Positions 21,243-30,949 of a stretch of DNA of 64,000 nucleotides are shown here, one piece after another; position 1 is the stretch's first letter; every line of letters begins with the position of its first letter. The position numbers and the translations under genes are program-made. The notes below the pieces were generated by a model. That model made no database searches. It worked only from the letters and a program-made list of their open reading frames with translations, and had not been told where the DNA came from. Source of the DNA: Symbiodinium natans (taxonomy: Eukaryota; Sar; Dinophyceae; Suessiales; Symbiodiniaceae); NCBI GenBank assembly GCA_905221605.1, contig CAJNDS010001112.1, positions 265,001 through 329,000 on the forward strand, read 5' to 3'.

Positions 21243-21842
21243 CTACGAAACCCAGCCCAGTGGCAGCAGCCATTGCTGGAAGACGGGCTTCATCGTCCAG
21301 CGGCCAAGCCTGACATTGACAACAGACACTGACCAAAAGTCATCAGCCTTTTCTATCTCACCTCCCTCAGGTTCACTTTCGACTCTCACTGGCCTGTACA
21401 GGCCCTGCCGAACTTCGGTGTTGCGATTCCTTGCTGCCGCCCACTGCGCCTCGGCGAATGGCGAATTGCCGAAACGGCACCAAGCCGCCACATGAAAGAG
21501 CTGCCAGCTTAGAGTGTAAGTGCTGGGCAAGCGCACTGCGCATAATCTGATGCGGCCGCTTCTCGCCAACTCTCAGGAGGAAGGACCTGACTGTGACAAT
21601 GACTCCTCGTGTCTCCTGCGCAAACACCGCTACTTCCGCGCGGCCCTTTCGAGTTCAGCAATCTCGCTGTGCCCCGTCGCAACGACTGCCGAACAGTGCC
21701 TAAGACCCGCACCACAGACGCAGCACACGAGACATACGATGAGCAGCAAGCACTCCCGCAACCTGCAACGGATGTGTGCTGACTCAGTGTGACTCAAGGA
21801 CTCATTTGCTTCCGCTAGTGAACTGCCCAGCATGGGAAGCAC
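21243..21842 (-). CDS. Candidate exons, unknown (Trp-containing)
   Basis: Minus frames read LSWQLFHVAAWCRFGNSPFA then AEAQWAAARNRN (about 21,450-21,530) and EIEKADDFWSVSVVNVRLGR W (about 21,290-21,370). A separate frame at 21,630-21,842 reads SHTESAHIRCRLRECLLLIV with a hydrophobic helix. Helical and protein-like, but borders and family are not determined. Confidence 0.3.
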
Positions 21843-22077
21843 GCGCGACGTGCCGGACTGCTATCCTGCGGCTGCTGTTCGGGATGCTGTAAAGCCTTGG
21901 TCCTTAAACACCAGGTCTCGGTGCAAGGCCCCCGTGTCCAAGCCTTCTCTGCACAGGCGTACAGCCCCATCCTGAGAGCCAATGGATACGGCCCCTGTAC
22001 AGCTAACAGAACTTACGGAGCTTGAGGACCCAAGGGCCGGACAGGGCCGACCAGCCCCTGAAGGCTGTGCGGACCTT

Positions 22078-25033
22078 TAGGCAAGTTGCGACGAGAAGGC
22101 AGAGGAATGAAGACATGATGCTTCAGAAACCACTACTGTAGGCACATGATCCTGACTGCAATTCTGACTGGCCACGAAGAATTTCGCTGAGGCTCTGACA
22201 AGCTGCCTGCATACGACTTGGCCATCCCACTTCTCTGCCACATCCACCAACCGATTCAAACCTGCCAGCAAGCGTTGCACGACATCTTTCAGCAACTGAG
22301 ACGAGTCAGCCACCGGTCAAAGTTGTGGCCACTGCTACAGCCAAGTGTTCAGATCACCACCTTCACTGTTTCGACCTGCAAGTGAGAGCCTGTGCTGAAA
22401 GAGACTGTTCCTAAGCCCCCTTCATCTGGTTCTTGGATACTGAGTCAAAACATCTGAGCATTCAAAACCCTGAGTACCCTGAAGAAGCTACACCCCAGGG
22501 ACTGCAGGCAGCAAAAAAACCCTTAGCACCCGCCAAGCTTCTAGCAGGACTGGGGCCACGGCGGCAAACAGAGCACCAGCGCTCAACCCACCATCGCTGC
22601 CTCAGCTTTCTGGCCCAAGCGACTCTTCGGGTTTCGGGCTTCGACTCTGAAATCCGGGGAAGGAGGAGTCGAGACTGAGAGATTTAGAGTTCGCAACTGC
22701 CCTCGCACCGCAGAACAGGTGTCTTCAAGCTAGCAGTCCTTGCTCAGGCAACTCTCAATACTGATCAAGCTTTTTAAACTTTCAAAAACTCCAGCCACTC
22801 AACCCAGGAAAAACTCCCAGGGACTTGCATCCCATTTACTCTGACGCACCCCTCTTGGGATGGGAGTTTTCAATTCTCTCTTCACGATATTTCCCACATT
22901 CTGCCCTGTCTGCAGAAATTGTCACAGCGGAGTTAGGGCTCCGACCTTGACTGGCGAACAAACGTGGCCTTCGCTTCATCGGCTTCCCTGTGCAGGCTCA
23001 CTCTCTTAATCACATGTCGGCCCGAAACAAACAACCAAGGAGCCAAACGCAGGCATGCATGACAGGTGCTGAAGAAAGACGAAGTTTGGATATGCGATAT
23101 GTTGTGCCCCGGCCTCCTTCTTGCATGCGTGAAGGCCCAAAGCCGCCAGGCCCGCAGCCAGCGCAGCGCCCGTGAGAGGAGCACGGCCTCGAACACAAGA
23201 GCGAAACGCCAACCCTAAGGCAAAGCAAAGGTTCTGAAGTTTTGAAGCGAGGGCTTCTAATATCATCTACTGGAAGCCGAGTCACCTCCGCTACTCCCTG
23301 GGCTGCAAGGCGCCGCAAGAGGAGCAGGCGCCAAGTGGAAATCAATCGCGCCCGCCTGACACAACATGCTGCGTGTTAGCGGCTGGCATATGCCGCGACA
23401 TGCTGCGACATGCTGCGACCACTTTCAGCATCGTGCCTCTGCCACAACAGCTGTGTGGCTGCAACCTGGCTGCTTCGACGCCGTGCTGCACAGTTGTGCC
23501 AAGCCATGGCGACAGTTTGTGCCCAAAGCGTGGCGCGGGAAGCAGCCCAGAGGTGCACAGACTGTGTGACAACCGACAGCCGCTTCAACCGCCGCTGCCA
23601 AGCATGTAGGACTTTCCGCCTGGTGCGTGTGTTCCGATAGCGCTCACAAAGAAGGTGCACCCCGCGTTTGTGGCGCTGTTCCAAGGCGCTCTGCTGCCAG
23701 GCTCGCAGGCATGAAAGCAGCAACTCCTCGGCATCGGCAGCTCTACATTCTCCAACGTGGCACCACCATTCTTGCCAAGCCAACCACTCGCAGCGTAGTG
23801 CATGCGCTTCCAGGGCATCCGAGACGGATTCCAGCAGGACGGGTACCAATACCCGGAACTCGCGGCCGCTTTGAACGGCTGCACACCACCACTCGAACCC
23901 AGCTCGCAGAAGCAAACTCAGGCGGAGTGTCATGCCTTGGGCAACACGCAGCCTGGCCAGTTCTAGCTCCTCCTGCACGACCTGCCAGGCACACCGGATG
24001 AGGTTGAAGCAACGAGGCTGCTATGAGGACCTGCCTGGAGCCAAGCTCTCCATGTTCGACCAAGCAGCCCTGTCGTTTGCTGATGCCGTCGGTATCTCGG
24101 TACCACAGCAATCATGAAGGCTTCACCCATTTCAAGCTCTAGCAAAAGCGTCTGGTCTGTCGACTGGTTGTATGCTAAGATGCGCCAAGCAACCTGACGG
24201 CGTCGAACAGGTGGATCCAGCGCCCCAAACTGTAATGACAGAGCCTGCCACCGAAAGTGCTTTGCAACTGCAGCTACCCTGGCCTTCACTCTTCACCAGG
24301 CCTTCACGGATGCAATCCCATTTTATTTCAGTCCGAAAAAAGGCCTTCGTAGCTACGCTGTAAGTTCACGCAGATCGAAAACTGTCCAGTATTGCTTGAA
24401 GTGTTCACACCTAATCATTGAAGGCTCCTCTCACGCGTCATCCTTTACGTCCTTGTGCTTCTGGGCTTGTGCTGTAGTTCACGTGTTCCCAGCACTCCGG
24501 GTCGTGGTGACTGCCAGGCTACCTGCGTCGGTTCATCGGCATGCATCACCACAGAAGAGGTGGCAACCCGTCCGCCTTCGCGTCGAGCCTCCTTGGACAA
24601 GCTCCACGTCTGGCGAAAGTCTCCTCGACTTTCGGCTCTTACGACCTCGTTGTCTCACTTCCAGGCAGTACCAGCATGCCTCCTGGCATTCTCAACGAGA
24701 CGCGAGACAGACCTCTCAAAGATCGTCGTCATCATCGCTCGGGACTGGAACATCTTCCGCTCGCAGCTGGCTTGCTTTTACGTCGGTCTCACTGGGGGTA
24801 CTAGACGATGGGCCATCCCTTGCTGCCTTCACTTGCAGTCCGTGACTTTGGGCTCGCTGCGCTTGAAGCACTGCAGCCACCGACATCCAAGGGTCTGAGG
24901 CCCTCGATGTCTCCGAAGGTTGGCGAGCACTGGAGACACCCTGGCCAACCGCAACACGAAGCTGTCCAACTGTCATACCAAGACTCAGGTTCAGCAGATC
25001 CTGCTTCAACTCGACCGGACATGTCGATGGCAC
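22078..25033 (-). CDS. Sfi1-like tryptophan-repeat protein, gene A
   Basis: Sfi1-type proteins bind centrin along a long helix with a Trp repeated every 20-35 residues, and build contractile fibres at centrosomes or basal bodies. Exons seen, in order: 24,730-25,033 (VELKQDLLNLSLGMTVGQLR, then a polar linker); ~24,680-24,740 (FERSVSRLVENARRHAGTAW); ~24,130-24,289 (KHFRWQALSLQFG, RQVAWRILAYN); 23,376-23,978, a 200-residue frame with FEWWCAAV, LAWQEWWCHV, LRAWQQSALEQR, LHAWQRRLKR and MAWHNCAARRR; ~23,280-23,345 (ISTWRLLLLRRLAAQG); ~22,990-23,190 (LRWLRAWRLWAFTHARRR); and a terminal exon 22,078-22,298 (EKWDGQVVCRQLVRASAKFF) ending in SSQLA-stop. Gene start not determined. The repeat class is clear; centrin binding is inferred. 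Confidence 0.6.
23376..23978 (-). CDS. Main repeat exon of Sfi1-like gene A
   Basis: The clearest exon of the gene: about 200 residues, nearly all alpha-helical, rich in Arg, Leu and Ala, with Trp motifs of the form L-x-x-W-x-x-x-x spaced about 20-35 residues. The pattern RKVLHAWQRRLKR is almost a textbook Sfi1 unit. It opens near 23,978 and its 3' border lies near 23,380, before AG-rich sequence. Confidence 0.6.
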   Translation of the reverse strand: MQEELELARLRVAQGMTLRLSLLLRAGFEWWCAAVQSGREFRVLVPVLLESVSDALEAHALRCEWLAWQEWWCHVGECRAADAEELLLSCLRAWQQSALEQRHKRGVHLLCERYRNTRTRRKVLHAWQRRLKRLSVVTQSVHLWAASRATLWAQTVAMAWHNCAARRRSSQVAATQLLWQRHDAESGRSMSQHVAAYASR

Positions 25034-25865
25034 CCCTCCTGATGGTCAGCACTACAGCCTCTCACTCGCAGATTGCCTCAATTAGGCTCTACCTACTCTC
25101 GAAGAACTCCGAAATTTGCGGGTCGGGCCCCGCGTCCTGCTTCTTGTGCAAAGTGCCCGATGAGCAACCACGTGTCATCTGCGCTCGCCGGAAAGTGTAT
25201 CCTTGCAAGACTGAGAGCAAGCACGCGGCATGCGGGCTTCTGCACTGGTATGTCCGAGGTGCGGAAGCAATAAATGCATTGCTATCAAAACTGCCACAAT
25301 GCCTTGCCGAGGCTCCGCAACCATCGGTCCATCCGTCCCGGCCGCGTCACACGGGCGTCCTCAGATTGCAGCGCCTGTTCCCCCCTACCCGACAGGATCC
25401 AACGGTTGCGAGTGCTGAAACAGACCCTGGAGATTGCTCCATGACTATGACACTTTGAGATCTACAGAAAACTCCTCGCCCCATCCTCTTCCTACACTTG
25501 GACTGAGAATTTAACTGTTTTGGACCGTTCGACCGAGGATGCTTTCTAGCCAGATCCAGGCCGGGGCCTGGATTTTATCATTAATGGCCCGACACAGGAC
25601 AAAAAAGAAAGCCTGAATCTGAACCCTGTGAGGAGCGGTGCGCCACCCCGAACCTACCCTCAACTCGCGTGGACTCAGAGACTTTGCGGGGGGCCCTGTG
25701 CCAAGGCACTAGATCCTCGGCCGGCGTTCGGGACGTGGCAACGACCGCCAGCCCCGGAGCGCTCGTCCTCAGAGTGGCTATGGCTTTGAGCCAACTCGAG
25801 AAGGCCCGTGCGGGCACTAGTTAGTAGGCAAATCCACAAATGCCTCGTTGACCTGACACCTCTTT

Positions 25866-27641
25866 GCTTGCAGCTGACACAGACACCGGGGAGTCAATGC
25901 CATCCAGCAGTGTCAAGAATGTGGCGGCCATTCTGTTGTGGAAGCCCGTGTTGTCTCCAGCTGGCTTTCGTACAAACTCGTCCAAGCCCTCAACGAGCAA
26001 CAGGGATCCCTGTGGACCGCCGCTTGCAGCAGCGAACGCCAGCCTCAAGCGCTCCTCGCTTTCACCCAGGTATCGCGAGAGCACATTTGAGGGACGAAGC
26101 CACGAGATTCGAACCCCAAGGAGCTCTACTTGTGAAGCCAACCATCGAAGCAAGTGGCTTTTGCCGCTGCCAGGGGGTCCATGCAGCAGCGTTCTCGGAG
26201 GCCAAGCAATGCCCATGCCATGGAATAGCTCCAAGTTGCGGAAATACTGCACAACGGTCGCCTCAAGTTCATGCAGAATGTCTTTGCACCCGATGACCTC
26301 GACACTGCCAGAGCTGGCCTGAAAACTTGCCTTGCTTTGCTTGTCGCTATGCGTCTGGAGACCTAGGTCCTGGAGAGGCCCAGACTGACCTGCGTCAGCG
26401 TTCAGGAAATAGTCACGGAGAAGCGGGTGGACGTCCGCTTTCGAGGAACACACACCGAGGACTGCAGCGTTCCATTTCAAGGCTCTGAGAGGCCAAAGAT
26501 TCGACTGAAAGTCGTCCAGCTGCTTCCCGTAAACCGGCAGAGGGCCATCCAAGCAACCTAGAAACACCAAACAGTCTCCACACGGCTGTCCCAGATCCCC
26601 GCCCTCTCCACCCACACGCTGCCGCCAACCAGGCAGAAGGTTCGCAAGGAAATTGAAGATGTATTTGCCAAAAGTCACTGGAGAGCCTCCCTGCTGAAGC
26701 AGCTGCCAGCACATGTCCACAAGTGGCAACTGGATGACACTTTGGCCTCCCTGGCTTATCCATAGCCTTTCGAGCACCTGCACAAACGCTTGAAGCTCAC
26801 AGGCTGGTGGGCCGCCTTCGAAGAGCACGGGCTGCGGCGGCTGCGGCAGTGCAAGTGAAGGGGCGCCGCCTTTTAGGGACACGGCTGCGAGGCACTTCTG
26901 CGCGGCCTCCTCTCTCAGGCACTGGCGTTCCTCTGAGCCCGCGTTGTGGGAGGACAATAGGTGCTGCTTGATTGTCAAGTCCCCAGCTTCCAGCGAATCT
27001 GCGGCTAGTGGCTCAGACACCTCCGAAACCTGGAAGGTGCACACGTAGCCCGAGAGTCGAAGCGCCAGCATCATCCCTTGAACTTGCAGAGGCGAACGGG
27101 AAAGCTGCCGCGAGATGGCCTCCCGCAAACTGCTCATCCCCAGGACGATGAAGGGCACCATGGCATCCTCTGCAGCTGCCACGTACGGGCCTCGGACCTC
27201 TTTGATACGCCTCCGACTGGGCGAGGGCCGGCGAACCTCCACACAGGACTCCTCTTTCAAATTGAAGATCATGGCGGGCCACAGCGGGATTTGGAGGCAG
27301 CCAGGTGGGATGGCAGCGTCCGGCAGCACCCAGAAGGAAGTTTCCATGCCACCGAGCTTCACAGAAATCGGGCTGTAATCAAAAGGTCTTTCGGGCTGCT
27401 CAGGTGAAGCATAGAGGTCGGCCAGCACATCTGGGTGTACCTTGGCCGTGTCCACCGGTGCCCACGAGTCGCGGGACAGCTGAGTTCTCAAGATCATCGC
27501 TGGAGGACTCGGCTCGCCAACACATCCTTTGGCACACCATGACGGCTTGGGCTGACAGCCTAAGAGTCGAGTCTTAACATGCAAGGGGTAAGGACATGAC
27601 AAGCAATGACGGTTAACGGGTAGCACTCGCAGGTGACACAC
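25866..27641 (-). CDS. AAA+ ATPase, Cdc48/Pex-like, exon with altered Walker B
   Basis: A 606-residue frame. Residues about 1-440 have no recognised domain. From about 450 a AAA+ module begins: ILHELEATVVQYFRNLELF, PPRTLLHGPPGSGKS (Walker A, residues 488-495), then SRYLGESEERLRLAF, the sensor-like GESE helix of Cdc48-type modules, then LLLVEGLDEF (547-556) where the family has hhhhDE. Here Asp is Glu and the catalytic Glu is Gly, unless the DE two residues later serves. The frame runs into intron after about residue 591 (GIDSPVSV); sensor 1 and the arginine finger must lie in exons below 25,866. By family it would remodel proteins with ATP; the altered Walker B suggests weak or absent hydrolysis. 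The first ~50 residues may be intron; the exon could open at CTGTCAG near 27,560. Confidence 0.65.
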
Positions 27642-27775
27642 GCTTCGATGAGCAGCCGCTTCGCTTGATTTCCCTGAAGCATGAACTGCAGTCGGACGCT
27701 GAGCACATCAAAAGCTGTTCCGGCGAGAGTGCCACGGGACCACTGCCAGACTGAACGTTGAGGTGTGCCGCACAT
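27600..27775 (-). CDS. Candidate upstream exon of the AAA+ gene
   Basis: The minus frame reads TAFDVLSVRLQFMLQGNQAK then RLLIEACVTCECYPL, protein-like and directly upstream of the AAA+ frame. The overlap of the two frames (27,560-27,641) must be resolved by splicing. No domain recognised. Confidence 0.4.
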
Positions 27776-27985
27776 GGTTATGACATCTTGAATCTTTTCT
27801 AGCTTTCCAAAGTTACCAGTGCGAGCACCTTCCTGAAAACGTGGAACGCTCTGGCATGCTCTTCCCGCCTCCGCCGCTGGGCTGCTTGCACAGCCTGCTC
27901 ACAGGGAAAACCCCTTGCCGGTTCCGACTAAGAGCAAGACTACCCATTGTAGCTCTTCATGTAGTTACTTCCTAAACTGGTTGTT

Positions 27986-28640
27986 GGGGGGGGGGGGGTT
28001 TAGCTCAGAAAGAGGACAGGCGCTAGCGAATCCAGCAAGTCCCCACCCGAGAGTCGAAACACAATTCCTGAGGAGACAACCCCTAAACCCCCAACCCGCA
28101 AACCCTTTCTTGCAACTGGGCTGGGGGACTAGCCAGTACTGAGAAGTCCACGCGCATGCCCTAACACCCCAAATCCTAAACCCTCAATCCTCAACCCGAA
28201 ACCCTAAACCCTAAACCCCAAACCCCCAAGCCCTCCCCCTTCGCCACCCCGCGCCAGCTCTTTGGCTTCAAGCTGCTCCTCGCGGAGCCGCTGGGCATGG
28301 AAGCCCCGGAGCCGCGACAGGGCTCCTCGTTAGGGGGCTTGCTTGTTTTTTGTTTGTTCAGGGTGTTTAGGGTTTAGGGTTTAGGGTTCAGGGCTTAGGG
28401 TTTAGGATTTAGGGTTTACGGTTTAGGGTTTTGGGTTCAGGGTTTCGGGTTTGGAGCCTAGGTTTTAGGGTTTGGCAGCAGTGTTTAGTCGGGAGTTGGA
28501 GAATGAGGTACCGTCTATAATCACTTCAAACGGCATGTAGCAATGTATGGGGTACACCATATATATATATATATAGATAGATAGATACACCTATGTACGT
28601 ATGTACGTATGTATGTATGTATATATGTATGTAGATCTGC
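27986..28640. repeat. Repeat-rich stretch: G run, degenerate telomere-type blocks in both orientations, AT microsatellite
   Basis: A run of 13 G at 27,986-27,998; CCCTAAA-type blocks at 28,080-28,106 and 28,158-28,233; TTTAGGG-type block at 28,365-28,475; ATATAT/GATA/GTAT tract at 28,558-28,640. The two telomere-type blocks face each other across about 130 bp. Confidence 0.9.
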
Positions 28641-28987
28641 ATAGGTACCGAACTCCCTACCATGCCTGTTTTAAAGTTTTCCACTCCCACCTAGCTGGGC
28701 GAAGTGCACGGCAGGCATCCGAGTTAGTCTTGAATAAACCAAGATTTAATCGTTTTTCTCCACTTGTTTTGTAACATGACATTTGCAACAGGTGTTATGC
28801 GTTGGACGGTGCACAGCAGGTGTCGAATTAAAACAACGAGGCACCGAATTTGCACGAGGGTTGGGAAAAGACAGCACAGGCAGCTTTAATGAAGACTGCA
28901 AAAGACTGAGAAACTCCAACCACGACTTGCTTGCCCCCCCCCCCCATTTAGGTACCAAGAGCGCCAGAAGGGAAGCGGGAGGGGGAG

Positions 28988-29556
28988 GTGGGGGGCGGTA
29001 AGCTGGCACTGAGCACCTTCACCGTTAAAGGCCAGCAGTGCAAATTTGAGCCAAGCCGGTTCCGCCTGCTTGTCGCATCTTACCCACTCCGCGAGCAAGA
29101 GTTTCGATCGCCGCACGGGCCTGCTAGAACAGTTCTGATTGAGATTGCAGATCTTCCAGCCGGGCTTTGGGTCCTTCCTGGATGTTCAGGCTACACTCTT
29201 TTCAGGCTTCTGGACACAAATATGATGCTGTCGCCACATCGCGGGAGGGAGGCGACATTGGCTCAATTTCAGAAGCTGACCACATGTTCTGCGCCCCGGG
29301 CCAGGCGTAGCTGCCGCGCCGCTGAGTTCCAGGAGGCCAGCAGCTGGGACACGAAGTCCTTGTGAAGGACCTCGTTCAGACCTGTGCGTCTCGGAACGAC
29401 CTGATCTACGACCTGAGGACCGGAACGAGCGTGGACGACAATTCAAACAACCTTGCCAACGGCGGCCACAGGACGTCAGTCCATGTCGAACTCTGCGCTA
29501 CAAGGACAAGGCTTGTGAAGTGCACATGGGCATTTCCCAGAATAAGGGAACCCTGA
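28988..29556 (+). CDS. Candidate coding stretch, plus strand, doubtful
   Basis: The plus frames read SRFRLLVASYPLREQEFRSP, ARTVLIEIADLPAGLWVLPG and, in a shifted frame, ASRNDLIYDLRTGTSVDDNS. They look protein-like, but need a frame change near 29,365 and no family is recognised. If real it would be the only plus-strand gene in the window. The minus strand is also partly open. Confidence 0.2.
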
Positions 29557-29715
29557 AGAAAACCCAAAATACGATAATCCTTGGAACCCTGAATATACCC
29601 CAAAGTCCCACAGTACGTTAATCCTTGGAACCCTAAACATACCAAAATGCCACAATCCTTTTTACCGGAACTCCCAAAAAAGGTACAGTATCCCCTGTTT
29701 CGGAAGCCCCCCATA
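29525..29715. mobile_element. Short element relics with TCCTTGGAACCCT direct repeats
   Basis: AATCCTTGGAACCCTGAATATACC and AATCCTTGGAACCCTAAACATACC lie 50 bp apart, followed by CTTTTTACCGGAACTCCC and GGTACAGTATCCCC. The composition matches the GGGGTACC-core elements at 60,070-60,160 in inverse orientation. Confidence 0.4.
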
Positions 29716-29832
29716 TGAGAGCGCACGGCAAAGGAGGCCTCGAAGCTTCGAAGTGGCCTCGCGTCCGGCGTGATGCCGACCGCGCCAGGCATGCAAGGCA
29801 ACCGCCTGAATGAACCTGGCTCCGCAAGTAGG

Positions 29833-30055
29833 GAGGGTTTAGCCGGGGGTAGGGTTTAGGATTTAGGGTTTAGGGCTTCTTTTTTAGCGGTTTAATTGGG
29901 GTTTAGCGCCACTTCAGAAGCCATTGCAAACCAAAGGACCCAAGACCCACTAAACCCCCCACCCCTCCGCCTTCCGAAACACGCTCCCTTGCCCCTCTAC
30001 CAAGAGATGGCAAAAACTACTCACAACTTGGTCCTTGGGTTTAGGGTTTAGGTTA
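29833..30055. repeat. Sparse telomere-type relics, TTTAGGG orientation
   Basis: Short blocks at 29,833-29,880 and 30,030-30,055; between them AT/C-rich sequence with no gene. Confidence 0.7.
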
Positions 30056-30238
30056 GGTCGCAGGGCACAAGCATAGCATGACTGTCAGCTCACAGCGTGT
30101 CCGTCTTCTTGTGTGTGGAGCGAGGGCTTCAACTTCAAAGTAGTGCATGTCGCTTAAACCCGACCGGCTCCAATCCGTACAACTAGGAACAAAAAAACAC
30201 GAAAGTATATGAGAGCATACCGAAACACACGAAAACAT

Positions 30239-30299
30239 GCCTAAACCCTAAACCCTAAACCCTAAACCCTAAACCCTAAACCCTAAACCCTAAACCCTA
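30239..30299. repeat. Telomere-type block, CCCTAAA orientation
   Basis: Eight nearly perfect copies, followed by GC-rich non-coding sequence. Confidence 0.95.
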
Positions 30300-30433
30300 G
30301 AGTTCCAGGGGGTCTTCACCGCATCTTGCACAGCCTCCGCTGCCGCCGTTCGATCGCGGCCGAGGCCTCGCCGTGGCGGCGCCGCGTTGCTGCAAAGTCG
30401 GCGAGGCGGCGCACAACGCCTTGTACATGTGGT

Positions 30434-30550
30434 ACTCTATTGTATTATGATAATGTTATGTTGTATTAAGGTTATGTTTTTAATTACACATATAATACTC
30501 TATTGTACTAAAACAATGTCATTTTGTATTAAGGTCGTGTTAGATTACGT
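30434..30550. repeat. AT-rich direct repeat, 63-bp period
   Basis: ACTCTATTGTA at 30,434 and again at 30,497, each followed about 25 bp later by TGTATTAAGGT. Two copies, diverged. Confidence 0.7.
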
Positions 30551-30949
30551 TGTCCTTGACGATTTTGCTTGGCTGACTTCTGAACCCCTGCTAAAAGTTT
30601 AACTTTTCAGCTCCTTATTGTAGTTTCTACAAAACCCAAAAAGTTAAAGTCCTAAGAGCCAGCCAGAAGAAATCCAAGTTTTATAACGGGGGAGAGCTCC
30701 AAGCATGCCATAGCTGCTACTGTGTGACTGGAAGACTTGTGCAGGCATTCGACTGCCATGAACAGCCCAGAACTGTGCCAACTGAGACTTCCAACAGCCA
30801 CTGCGAGTACCATGCATTCCCACACCACACTGCAGGGAGGCAAAGCGTCTCATCGAGGGCTTGAGTTCTCCAGGCGAGTTTGTACGTATAATGTGCGATG
30901 TAATAAAGTCTAGCCGTCTATCCGATGACATAGGACATAGGGCGCGATC

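Noticed and set aside
24808-25458. 216-residue plus frame
   Set aside because: Its first part overlaps, antisense, the better minus exon VELKQDLLNLSLGMTVGQLR of Sfi1-like gene A. The later part has cysteines but no family pattern.
25808-26322. Plus frames of 150-160 residues opposite the AAA+ module
   Set aside because: Antisense shadows of a frame with clear Walker A and GESE motifs.
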